Shown here piece by piece: positions 52,741-61,148 of a stretch of 64,000 bases of DNA (its first letter is position 1; each line of letters opens with the position of its first letter). The notes below the pieces were generated by a model. It was not told where the DNA came from and searched no databases. It was given only the letters and a program-made list of their open reading frames with translations. The DNA lies in contig NZ_QAAE01000002.1 of NCBI RefSeq assembly GCF_003046585.1, forward strand, positions 186,001-250,000, read 5' to 3'. Position numbers and translations under genes: made by a program. This DNA is from Nitrosomonas aestuarii (GTDB lineage Bacteria; Pseudomonadota; Gammaproteobacteria; Burkholderiales; Nitrosomonadaceae).

Positions 52741-53316
52741 TTATTCGTAATTAAACCTTTTCATTATCATCGCTTCTGTTTTTTTAACATCTACTTCGAG
52801 TAGATCTGTATAGACAGCAGGAAAATTTGTTTTGTCACTGACATTATATGGCGGCAGCGTCCTAATGGACTGTTCGTCAAAATCTTCACCGGCTGCTTTC
52901 AAAGCAAAAATCAGATCGTTAACCAGATTCTCATATTTTCCTATAAACTCAATTTCTTCATCGGTCTCACCTACGAACTCGATAAGACTATAACCATAAA
53001 TTCCCGGAAATTTAGTTAGCACATTACGTACAAATTGATGAAAATTGTCAGATCGGCATGCTAAATCCAGTTGGTTTTTTGAATCCCATCCATATGTCAT
53101 TTTGAATTGCCAATATGAACGGTATAAACTTACAGGATGCCTGACAAAAGCAAATTTGAATTTCTCACGACAAGGGCATTGTTTCAAACCGATATGCGGA
53201 TTACCCGATATTCTGTAATCCTTGCACACAATACCAGCTGCTGAAATTGCTTTTTTTACCCATGAACCACCCGTTTTGGGTACATGTAAAAAACAGGATT
53301 TTGGGAGAATAAGCAT
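52741..53316 (-). CDS. Sulfotransferase-family protein
   Basis: The 191-residue protein has the two PAPS-binding motifs of cytosolic-type sulfotransferases: the 5'-phosphosulfate loop HVPKTGGSWVKKAI near 11-24 and the 3'-phosphate motif FAFVRHPVSLYRSYW near 55-69. It is short for the family but both motifs are intact. No sulfation cluster or glycosyltransferase is adjacent. The acceptor could be a lipid, glycan or protein. It lies about 100 bases after speDE on the same strand, with no obvious functional tie. Confidence 0.85.
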   Translation of the reverse strand: MLILPKSCFLHVPKTGGSWVKKAISAAGIVCKDYRISGNPHIGLKQCPCREKFKFAFVRHPVSLYRSYWQFKMTYGWDSKNQLDLACRSDNFHQFVRNVLTKFPGIYGYSLIEFVGETDEEIEFIGKYENLVNDLIFALKAAGEDFDEQSIRTLPPYNVSDKTNFPAVYTDLLEVDVKKTEAMIMKRFNYE

Positions 53317-53416
53317 GACAGAATTTCCTGAATTTCTGATAGCCGGTTTGATAATGGTTCGTCCGGCAAATGAAGTATAGGTGCGTAACTGATTTTCTTT
53401 TCAAACCAAAGCATCT

Positions 53417-54625
53417 TTATTTATTTTTGTCTGCAACCAAATTACGTACGAAGTTAGGCAGGGCAAAAACGCCCAGATGGGTTTCGCCATTGTAGAACTG
53501 AAGTTGTTGGAGATTGCGTGTTTTGATACGCTGTTCGATCTCTTCGGTGGTGAACGCCTTTGGGTCGTGCCTATCAGAGCATACAGCCAAAGCCCATTGT
53601 GCGCCATAAAGCGGGATGTACATGGTGTAAGGCCGCACGATGCTGAAAATACCATTCAGTCGTTGCGTAAGCTCGGTAACACGCTCGGGGTGCGCTGTCG
53701 GTGAACCGATATGGAGCGTCAATAGACCTTCGACGCTAAGAGCCTGGTGACAATGCTGGAAGAATTCAGTGGTGTAAAGAGCTGCAGCCGGTCCAACCGG
53801 GTCGTTGAGGTCCAATGCGATCAGGTCAAATTTTTCCCGGGTTTCGCGAATGAACTTGATGCCGTCGTCGATGATGACCCGCAGTTTAGGGTTATCGAAA
53901 ACGCCGTTATGTACTGCTTGAAAATGTTCCTTGGCAATCTTGATGACATCGGCATCTATTTCAACCAGCGTAACTCGTTCAACTGAAGGGTGTTTGAGCA
54001 CTTCCTCGGATGAGCCACCGTCACCACCGCCAATAATGAGCACGTTTCGCGGCGCATCGTGTACTGTCAGCGCTGGGTGAATCAAGTTTTCATGGTAGAT
54101 AAATTCTTCCCGTTCGGAAGTCATATTATAATCATCCAAACGAAAAATCTTCCCGTATTGCGGCGTATCGTAAATGGCCAGTTTCTGGAACGGGGTCTGC
54201 CACTCCCCGATTTGACGATTTGCCCTGATATAGAAACCGATAGTATCGTTCAGCGGTTCGACGAGTAAATGCTCACCACGCTCGATTGTGTGCCTGGCGA
54301 CTTCTTTGGGCTCAAAATACTCGATGATCGTGTTGAACAGATGATGTGCTTTGGTGCTGTTGTCCGCGCTGTAGTTACAGACATAGACATCCAGCGTTAG
54401 TCCATTATTTTCCGGCCAGGTATGAATCGCAAGGTGTGACTCGGCCAGGACCACTGTGCCGGTAAAACCCGAGTCGTCAAATTGTTTAAACGACGCATCC
54501 ATTACTGTAAGCCCGGATGCCTGCACCATGCTGATGCACTTGTCCTTAAAGCTTACGCTGTCGATCAGCCGCTGCGGATCGCAGCGACAGTTCCCCAAAT
54601 CGCCAATCAGATGTAAACCGTTCAT
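53417..54625 (-). CDS. speDE: Fused S-adenosylmethionine decarboxylase - spermidine synthase
   Basis: One 402-residue protein appears to join two polyamine enzymes. Residues 1-115 match bacterial-type AdoMet decarboxylase, with the self-cleavage site Glu-Ser in AESHLAIHTWPENN near 62-75 and the later LDVYVCNYS with the conserved Cys. Residues 120-402 match aminopropyltransferase: FRLDDYNMTSEREEFIYHE, VLIIGGGDGGSSEEVLKH near 200, LVEIDADVIKIAKEHF and LDLNDPVGPA. The fusion should make decarboxylated AdoMet and pass it to putrescine. No putrescine-making gene is nearby. Confidence 0.93.
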   Translation of the reverse strand: MNGLHLIGDLGNCRCDPQRLIDSVSFKDKCISMVQASGLTVMDASFKQFDDSGFTGTVVLAESHLAIHTWPENNGLTLDVYVCNYSADNSTKAHHLFNTIIEYFEPKEVARHTIERGEHLLVEPLNDTIGFYIRANRQIGEWQTPFQKLAIYDTPQYGKIFRLDDYNMTSEREEFIYHENLIHPALTVHDAPRNVLIIGGGDGGSSEEVLKHPSVERVTLVEIDADVIKIAKEHFQAVHNGVFDNPKLRVIIDDGIKFIRETREKFDLIALDLNDPVGPAAALYTTEFFQHCHQALSVEGLLTLHIGSPTAHPERVTELTQRLNGIFSIVRPYTMYIPLYGAQWALAVCSDRHDPKAFTTEEIEQRIKTRNLQQLQFYNGETHLGVFALPNFVRNLVADKNK

Positions 54626-54929
54626 GACTGTAGCTCCTGATAAGTCATTCGGTTCAGTTTAGTTCGATGTTCAGGATAAGAGATGTTGTGACCGCTTTGT
54701 GGAAAAATACTGAAATATTTTTTTTCGTTCAATTCGTGCAAAACCCAATTTTGACGGCCTGTATACAGCATACAGTAACAGGCGTCTAATTAAGAATTCG
54801 GCCTCGACCGATCGTACGCGTTTTTTAACTCACCCAAAACCATATGTGTGAGATTTGTGCGAGACCGCAATTTTACGCGGAAGTGCCGCTAATTGGAATA
54901 TATTGCTGTTATTCCTTGAATCTGGCTTG
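54626..54929. other. Intergenic region between speDE and the ABC exporter gene
   Basis: No gene is visible in these 304 bases. They contain an inverted repeat, GCCTGT at 54757-54762 with ACAGGC at 54778-54783, that encloses the perfect palindrome CTGTATACAG at 54759-54768. This resembles an operator site more than a terminator, since no T-run follows. Confidence 0.4.
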
Positions 54930-56690
54930 TCAGGATGGTTGCAGTTGTAAAGCAGCCAGTTGTGCGTATAACTGACTGGATGCTTTTAATTCGGTATGTG
55001 TACCCAGTGCTTCAACCCGACCATGATTGAGTACAGCGATACGATCAGCTGTTTGTACCGTGGACAGTCGATGAGCGATTACCAGTGTCGTCCGGTTAAT
55101 CATTAACTGACTGAGTGCCTGTTGTACCCAGAATTCACTTTGTGCATCTAATGCACTGGTAGCTTCATCCAGCAGTAATATAGGCGCATCGGCCAATATT
55201 GCGCGTGCAATCGCTAATCGCTGCTTCTGACCGCCGGATAATCCCTGTCCTAAATCACCGAGTTGTGTTAGATAACCTTGTGGCAATGCCAAGATGAAAT
55301 CATGCGCATAAGCAGCCTTTGCCGCGATTTCGACTTCTTCTTGCGACGCATCGGGTCTGGCGTATTGTAAGTTTTCAAGAATTGAACCGTAAAACAATGC
55401 GGGCGTTTGCGATACCAGAGCATAGCATCGCCGCAAGTCGAAAATATCCAGTTGACGAATATCGATACCTTCCAACCGGATAGTTCCGGATTGGCAATCA
55501 AAAAAACGCAGCAACAAATCAAACAGTGTTGACTTGCCCGCACCGGATGGGCCTACCAGCGCCAGTGTTTCCCCCGCGTGTATTTGTAGCGATAAATTGT
55601 CGATTGCACGCACATTCGGGCGCGATGGATATGCAAAAGCTATTTGATTAATTTCGATATTGCCCGAAACCTTTGGCAGCAGCTGCACTTTTTGCGGTGA
55701 TGTGATTTCGTTCGGTGCGTGCAGTAACTCTATAGTGCGTTCCGCTGCACCTGCTGCACGTTGTAATTCACCAATGACTTCAGAAATGGAAGCTACCGCC
55801 GAGCCAACAATCACGCTGTAAAAGACAAAAGCGGCCAGTTCGCCGCCGCTTATGCGGCCTTCGATGACATCAATGCCGCCCACCCAAAGCATTAGTCCCA
55901 CAGCACCCAATACCAGAATAATGACCATGGTTACCAGTAATGCGCGCTGGGTTATCCGATGTTTTGCAACTGTAAAGGCATCCTCAACATAGTCATGGAA
56001 TTTACGTTGATCGATGGGTTGATGGTTATAGGACTGAACCGTTTTAATCTGTCCGAGAATCTCCCCGACATAGGCGCCTACAACCGCTACTTTATCCTGA
56101 CTTTCTCTGGATAAACCGCGTACCCGGCGGCCAAAAATCAGAATGGGCGCCACAACCAACGGCACGCAAATCATGACAATTGCTGTCAGTTTTGCGTTGG
56201 TGATAAACAACCAGATAATGCCGCCAATCATCATAATGAAATTGCGTAGGGCAAACGATATTGACGAGCCAATAACTGATTGCAACAGCGTCATATCAGC
56301 CGTGAGGCGTGACTGAATTTCGAGGCCGCGATTATTCTCGAAAAAACCCGGATGCAAATGGATAAGGTGATTGAACACCTTGCAGCGTATATCTGCAATG
56401 ACTCGCTCGCCGAGCCAGGTCACCCAGTAATAACGTGTAAAAGTGCCTATTGCCAACCCTAATACAAGGCACAAAAAAACCACTACATATTGACCGAGTA
56501 AAGCTTGCGACTGCGTTGCAAAACCCTGATCAATCAACAGGCGGATCCCCTGGCCAATCGACAGCGTTATTGCCGCTGTAAAAAATAATGCCATCAGGCT
56601 GTACGCTATTTGCCGTTGATAGGGAGCAACAAAACCTAAAGCCAGTTTAACGGCCTGCCAGCGATTATTTTTTTCGGGCGATTGATTCAT
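54930..56690 (-). CDS. MsbA-like ABC exporter (fused permease and ATPase)
   Basis: The 586-residue half-transporter has a six-helix exporter membrane domain (residues about 20-310) and a C-terminal ATPase. Motifs in the ATPase are Walker A VGPSGAGKSTLFDLL near 380, Q-loop SQTPALFYG, signature LSGGQKQRLAIARAIL near 487, Walker B ILLLDEATSALD, and the H-loop IAHRLST. It should work as a homodimer in the inner membrane. The family includes lipid A flippases and drug exporters. No LPS genes are adjacent, so the substrate is open. A parvulin gene is 111 bases upstream on the same strand. Confidence 0.93.
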   Translation of the reverse strand: MNQSPEKNNRWQAVKLALGFVAPYQRQIAYSLMALFFTAAITLSIGQGIRLLIDQGFATQSQALLGQYVVVFLCLVLGLAIGTFTRYYWVTWLGERVIADIRCKVFNHLIHLHPGFFENNRGLEIQSRLTADMTLLQSVIGSSISFALRNFIMMIGGIIWLFITNAKLTAIVMICVPLVVAPILIFGRRVRGLSRESQDKVAVVGAYVGEILGQIKTVQSYNHQPIDQRKFHDYVEDAFTVAKHRITQRALLVTMVIILVLGAVGLMLWVGGIDVIEGRISGGELAAFVFYSVIVGSAVASISEVIGELQRAAGAAERTIELLHAPNEITSPQKVQLLPKVSGNIEINQIAFAYPSRPNVRAIDNLSLQIHAGETLALVGPSGAGKSTLFDLLLRFFDCQSGTIRLEGIDIRQLDIFDLRRCYALVSQTPALFYGSILENLQYARPDASQEEVEIAAKAAYAHDFILALPQGYLTQLGDLGQGLSGGQKQRLAIARAILADAPILLLDEATSALDAQSEFWVQQALSQLMINRTTLVIAHRLSTVQTADRIAVLNHGRVEALGTHTELKASSQLYAQLAALQLQPS

Positions 56691-56801
56691 GATGAGTGAT
56701 GCCGGATGATTTTGACAAATTGCTTATGTAACAAAAAGGGAGCTTGCTGCTCCCCTGAAATGCAGTGGCACCAGACGGTTGCCGCGCATGTTTCAAATTA
56801 C

Positions 56802-57083
56802 TTAATCTTTGCGTTCGGTCACTTCAACCAGATGATAGCCGAACTGTGTTTTTACAGGCCCTTGCACTTCGCCCACCGGCGCGCTGAAAACGACAGTATC
56901 GAATTCTTTGACCATTTGTCCTGGACCGAATTCTCCCAATGCACCGCCTTGCTTACCGGATGGACATAGTGAATGCTGCGAGGCTATTTCACCGAATTCT
57001 GCGCCATTAGTAATCTCGTTTTTAAGGCTGATACATTCTTCCTCTGTTTTGACCAATATATGTCGTGCACTTGCTTTTGCCAT
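56802..57083 (-). CDS. ppiC: Single-domain parvulin peptidyl-prolyl cis-trans isomerase
   Basis: The 93-residue protein is a bare parvulin domain without signal peptide, so it is cytoplasmic like E. coli PpiC. It has [12 protein letters not shown] at the start, the two active-site His (RHILV and GYHLVEV), [18 protein letters not shown], and [16 protein letters not shown]. All family marks are present. An AAAGGAAAG lies before the ATG. It is upstream of the ABC exporter gene, possibly as part of one transcript, though no functional tie is evident. Confidence 0.95.
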   Translation of the reverse strand: MAKASARHILVKTEEECISLKNEITNGAEFGEIASQHSLCPSGKQGGALGEFGPGQMVKEFDTVVFSAPVGEVQGPVKTQFGYHLVEVTERKD

Positions 57084-57444
57084 GAATCTTTCCTTTCACT
57101 TTCGTTCATTTTAAATATATGCGTTTATTGCATTGTGTATTTAAACATATATTACATATCCAATGAAATTTTAGTGCACCCCGGTAACACGAATTCAGAT
57201 GAAATTATAAGTAATAGAGAGATAAATCTGCTTTGCAGAAGATGCGTGCAAAACACGTCTTCCTGTACGGTTACTTGATCACGACAGTTTCTAACTAATC
57301 AGATTTTTTGACTCATTATCATTAGCTCGTCCATATTCAAATACCCGTTACTCTGTATTATTTGGGGTGAGTTTAATCAATAGTGGCCATTTCTACTATT
57401 TGAATTGCATTAATAATATTTATTAATAGTGTAGACTAGGCACT
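57084..57444. other. Intergenic region between ppiC and the IS630 transposase
   Basis: This gap contains the divergent promoters expected for ppiC and the left flank of the insertion sequence. No gene is visible. The rightmost 40 bases belong to the presumed IS630 element. Confidence 0.4.
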
Positions 57445-58526
57445 ATGCCTAGAAAAGCGATAGAAATTACACTTACAAAAGAGCAGAGAGAACAACTGGA
57501 TACAATTGTACGCAGCCATAGTGTGGAGCGTAGAATAGCTGAAAGAGCCGGAATTATACTTTCCTGTGCTGCGGGCAAGCGAAATCAGTCAGTTGCATTA
57601 GAACATGAAACATCAGCGTTACGTGTCAGCAAATGGCGCAAGCGATACGCAAAATATGGCCTTGCTGGACTTGAAGACGAACGACGGCCTGGCAAACCTG
57701 AAACATATGGTGTGGCGTTTAGAAATAGACTGTTATCGAAATTAGAAACAGATCCACCTGATGGCATGTCCAGATGGGATTGTCCAACCTTGGCGGAGCA
57801 ATTAAAAGCGAGTAATCATGCGGTATGGCGAGCATTAAAAAAAGAAGGAATTTATCTACATAAAGCCCGCAGCTGGTATGCCAGTACTGACCCTGAGTTT
57901 GCAGAGAAGTCAGCGAATATCATCGGGTTGTATTTGAATCCGCCGTTCAATGCATTAGTTTTAAGTGTTGGCGAAAAAAACAGCGCCCAAGTGTCGACGC
58001 GTGAAAGTGGGTATATTGAGACGGGTGACCAAAAGCTTGTGCATGCATATAAGCGTCACGGTACGTTAAATTTAATTGATGCACTGAATGCGGCGACTGG
58101 CTTTATCAAAGGACAAACTTCAAAGACAAAAAAGCGAGAAGATTTCCAAAATTTCATGGATAACGTGATACAGGATTTATCAGAAAACAAAAATGTGCAT
58201 GTTATTCTGGACAATTATTGCACTCACAAGAAAAATGATGAGTGGTTAAACAGATATGCTGGCCGAGTATATTGTCACTTTGCACATACTTCTGCAAGTT
58301 GGCTCAATCAAATTGAAGTCTGGTTCGATATTTTATCTTGCAAAGTACTAAAAGGAGCGGGCTTTAGCAATGTTGCAGAGTTAAAAAATGCAATTGAGGC
58401 TTTTATTGTTCGCCATAACCAGAGTGCGCAACCCTTTAAATGGCGTAAACCTGAGAGTGCAGACAGTGAAATAAAAAATAATATATCTAATTTATGAAAT
58501 TAGATGTCAGCGTATAATTATTAATG
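57408..58526 (+). mobile_element. IS630-family insertion sequence (ends tentative)
   Basis: A single transposase gene fills this segment. The best end pair I can find by eye is a 10-base inverted match, CATTAATAAT at 57408-57417 and its complement at 58517-58526, with poor similarity further inside. True terminal repeats and the flanking TA duplication expected of IS630/Tc1 elements are therefore not proven. The element separates ppiC from a two-component pair. Confidence 0.45.
57445..58497 (+). CDS. IS630-family transposase, first catalytic Asp apparently lost
   Basis: The 350-residue protein has an N-terminal helix-turn-helix region of the IS630 kind (QSVALEHETSALRVSKWRKR, with LAGLEDERRPGKPETY following) and a C-terminal DDE domain. 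The second acid is in HVILDNYCTHK and the third, Glu, is in SWLNQIEVWFDILS. The first normally lies in a V-D-E-K motif. Here the sequence reads LVLSVGEKNSAQ near 175, so the Asp is Gly, which should abolish strand transfer. The frame is otherwise unbroken and full length, suggesting recent inactivation. Confidence 0.9.
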   Translation: MPRKAIEITLTKEQREQLDTIVRSHSVERRIAERAGIILSCAAGKRNQSVALEHETSALRVSKWRKRYAKYGLAGLEDERRPGKPETYGVAFRNRLLSKLETDPPDGMSRWDCPTLAEQLKASNHAVWRALKKEGIYLHKARSWYASTDPEFAEKSANIIGLYLNPPFNALVLSVGEKNSAQVSTRESGYIETGDQKLVHAYKRHGTLNLIDALNAATGFIKGQTSKTKKREDFQNFMDNVIQDLSENKNVHVILDNYCTHKKNDEWLNRYAGRVYCHFAHTSASWLNQIEVWFDILSCKVLKGAGFSNVAELKNAIEAFIVRHNQSAQPFKWRKPESADSEIKNNISNL

Positions 58527-58606
58527 AATATGCACAGAAGTGTGCCTTTATTTGCGACTGACAGGCTCTGTGCAGTCATTGTTAAAATTTTGTCAAGAGC
58601 GTACCC

Positions 58607-59290
58607 ATGAAATTGCTTATCGTAGAAGATAACCAAGATATTGCGGCCAGCATTTGTGATTATTTTGAGGCGCTGGGTAATACTATCGAAGCAGCGGCTG
58701 ACGGTGTAGCCGGTTTACATTTGGCACTTGTCAACGACTATGATGTCATCATCCTTGATCTGGGTTTGCCGGGTATTGATGGCATAGAGCTGTGTCGTCG
58801 ACTTCGCCAGGGAGCGCGTCGGTCGGTTCCAATTATTATGCTCACCGTCAAAGGTTCCCTTCAGAATAAGCTAAAAGGCTTTAAATCCGGAGCAGATGAT
58901 TATTTGATAAAGCCTTTTGCGCTAAAGGAACTGGCCGCACGCGTCAAAGTGTTGGCCGAACGCATCAACCGGGCACCGACTTCGCAGTTGCAAATTGGGG
59001 ATCTGTCACTTGATTTGGATACGCATGACGTGTATCGAGCCGGTAAACACCTTAGCCTGAACCCAACACTATTCCGGTTGCTGGCATTTTTGATGCAGAA
59101 CCCGCATCGTGTTATCAACCGTAAAGAAATTGAATATGCGGTTTGGCAGGGTAATCCACCGGTTAGCGATGCTTTACGTACCCATTTCTCCTATCTGCGT
59201 CAGATTGTTGACAAACCATTCGAGTGTTCGTTAATACACACAGTACATGGTTTTGGATACAAGCTGACAGACAAGAATGCAGAAGACTAA
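58607..59290 (+). CDS. OmpR-family response regulator
   Basis: The 227-residue regulator has a receiver with the acidic pair in IVEDN near 5-9, the phospho-Asp in VIILDLGLPGIDG near 51, and Lys in LIKPF. A winged-helix DNA-binding domain follows, with VWQGNPPVSDALRTHFSYLR and the ending HTVHGFGYKL. It overlaps the histidine kinase start by 14 bases, so the pair is coupled. The location just beyond the IS630 element, with a decayed-looking region on the other side, leaves its targets unclear. Confidence 0.93.
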   Translation: MKLLIVEDNQDIAASICDYFEALGNTIEAAADGVAGLHLALVNDYDVIILDLGLPGIDGIELCRRLRQGARRSVPIIMLTVKGSLQNKLKGFKSGADDYLIKPFALKELAARVKVLAERINRAPTSQLQIGDLSLDLDTHDVYRAGKHLSLNPTLFRLLAFLMQNPHRVINRKEIEYAVWQGNPPVSDALRTHFSYLRQIVDKPFECSLIHTVHGFGYKLTDKNAED

Positions 59291-60578
59291 GCGTCTCAAA
59301 AGACGCATAACTTTTGCGTTTCTGTTTTTTGGGGCAGCGGTGATCTTAGTGCTTGGTTTGAGTTTGGTTGTGGCATTAAAATCAATCGAGACAAGCGTAC
59401 TAGATGAAATACTTTATACCGAGTTAACAGAATTTCAAAAGCAGGCTGAGAGCGATTCGCAAATGCTTGAGTCTTCCCGTTCGCGCGCAACGATCATTAT
59501 CTATACTTCATCTCTTAATGAAACGACCAGCTTGCCGGAGCATGTACGTAACTTGTCTCAGGGTATACATGATGTGACACACAAAAATCAAGACTATCGG
59601 GTATTGGTCGCGCATATCGATGATATGCGCTACGTTGTGCAGTTTGATGCTACCAGCATACACAAGCGTGAACGTGATTTCATACGCTTGGTCTGGTTGT
59701 GCGCAATTGTAACGTTGGTAATTGCATTTTTTATCGGCTGGGGAGTTGCCCTCCATGTTATTCGTCCTATCAAACGGCTTGCTTACCAGGTCATGGCGTT
59801 CACAAATCAGCCAGGTGAATCTTTGGATTTGTCAGAATTCGGTGACGACGAGATAGGGGTTCTGGCGCGTAAATTACAACACTACCATGAGCAATTGCAG
59901 TATCTTTTGATACGCGAAAAAGAATTTGCGAGCAGTGTAAGTCATGAGTTGGGGACACCCGTTACCAATATCAGTATGGCCGCTGAGGTACTGGCCATGA
60001 AAAAGGATTTATCTGTGCCTGAACATGCGCGAATTCGTCGAATTCAAAGAGCTGTAGGAGAAATGACCGAATTAATCGACACATTTTTGATACTGGCGAA
60101 AATCGATGATGAATCAAACAAATCCGATATTGTGTGCCAAATGGAGCCCATCGTCCGCAAAGTGATAGAGCAGCAGCGTGTTTGGCTGGGCGAAAAACCG
60201 ATTCAAGTGACGATTGAAACAAATGGTCAGCTGGAAGTAGTTGCGCACCCAGGAATTCTAAGTGTTCTGGTTGCAAATCTGATGCGGAATGCCTTTCAAT
60301 ATACAATGCGAGGCTCTATTACAGTGCTATTAGCACCTAATCAATTATCTGTCGGAGATACCGGCGTAGGGATCGATTCGACGGCACAGAGCCAGATTTT
60401 CAGGGGTTATAGAATGAATAATGCAGATGATAGTAATAGAACCGGACTAGGTTTGACAATCGTGCAACGCATCTGCGAGTACTATGGCTGGAAAGTATCG
60501 TTTAAAAGCAAAAAAGGCCAGGGTTCTCAATTTACGGTGTTATTTGTAACTGGACACGCGCCTGAAAGATTTGTATGA
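59277..60578 (+). CDS. Sensor histidine kinase
   Basis: The 433-residue membrane kinase has a first helix at about 11-31 (FLFFGAAVILVLGLSLVV), a short periplasmic region of about 110 residues, and a second helix at about 143-163 followed by a HAMP-like linker. The H-box is EFASSVSHELGTPVTNI near 222. ATPase motifs are NLMRNAFQY, VGDTGVGID and GLGLTIVQRI. It partners with the overlapping upstream regulator. The short sensor domain has no recognised ligand motif. Confidence 0.92.
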   Translation: MQKTKRLKRRITFAFLFFGAAVILVLGLSLVVALKSIETSVLDEILYTELTEFQKQAESDSQMLESSRSRATIIIYTSSLNETTSLPEHVRNLSQGIHDVTHKNQDYRVLVAHIDDMRYVVQFDATSIHKRERDFIRLVWLCAIVTLVIAFFIGWGVALHVIRPIKRLAYQVMAFTNQPGESLDLSEFGDDEIGVLARKLQHYHEQLQYLLIREKEFASSVSHELGTPVTNISMAAEVLAMKKDLSVPEHARIRRIQRAVGEMTELIDTFLILAKIDDESNKSDIVCQMEPIVRKVIEQQRVWLGEKPIQVTIETNGQLEVVAHPGILSVLVANLMRNAFQYTMRGSITVLLAPNQLSVGDTGVGIDSTAQSQIFRGYRMNNADDSNRTGLGLTIVQRICEYYGWKVSFKSKKGQGSQFTVLFVTGHAPERFV

Positions 60579-61148
60579 AAATAATGCATGAGTAACCTGT
60601 TTCATTGCTCAGTGCGCTAAATTAGAAGTACCCTGTATGCATCTGTTTTACACTTTGGATGGACGAGTCAATAACATTGATGGACTGCTTTGAAATAAGC
60701 TGTTCGGCCATGAAGCCGACGAGAAAGCGTTCAGGCCTTGACGATCGCTGTGCCCATTACTAATAATCCGCATCCGAATCTGTTACAGCTGTTGCAATCG
60801 CTTTGGTAATATTATCCAAACCGGAAACGGTTTCGGGTACAAGAGATTGTGTTTCAATTCTTGGTGTCGTCACAGAAGGTTATGCTTGACACCATTTTGG
60901 CACCTTAATCCTGGTGTCCTTTCATTACCTGCTTAGCTCATAAAAGAGGCTATGTCACAATTAATTGTCGAACTTAATTGAAGGGATTATTGATTTCAGG
61001 GTTTTGCAAATATTTAATTAATCCGGATTCCGAATGTTTTTGTAATTAGTAATGGAATCTTTATGATTAACAGGTCAATTAACAAAAACCAACAATATAT
61101 TGTGATCAACAGTACATGCGCCATAGCCTTAAAAATCACGCAGTAAAA
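60579..61148. other. Intergenic region after the two-component pair
   Basis: No intact gene is seen in 570 bases between convergent genes. Short protein-like stretches such as one around 60738-60810 (TIAVPITNNPHPNLLQLL, then a stop) hint at decayed coding DNA, but I cannot name it. A TGGTGTC motif occurs at 60862-60868 and 60912-60918, with its complement GACACCA at 60888-60894. No terminator with a T-run is evident. Confidence 0.35.
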
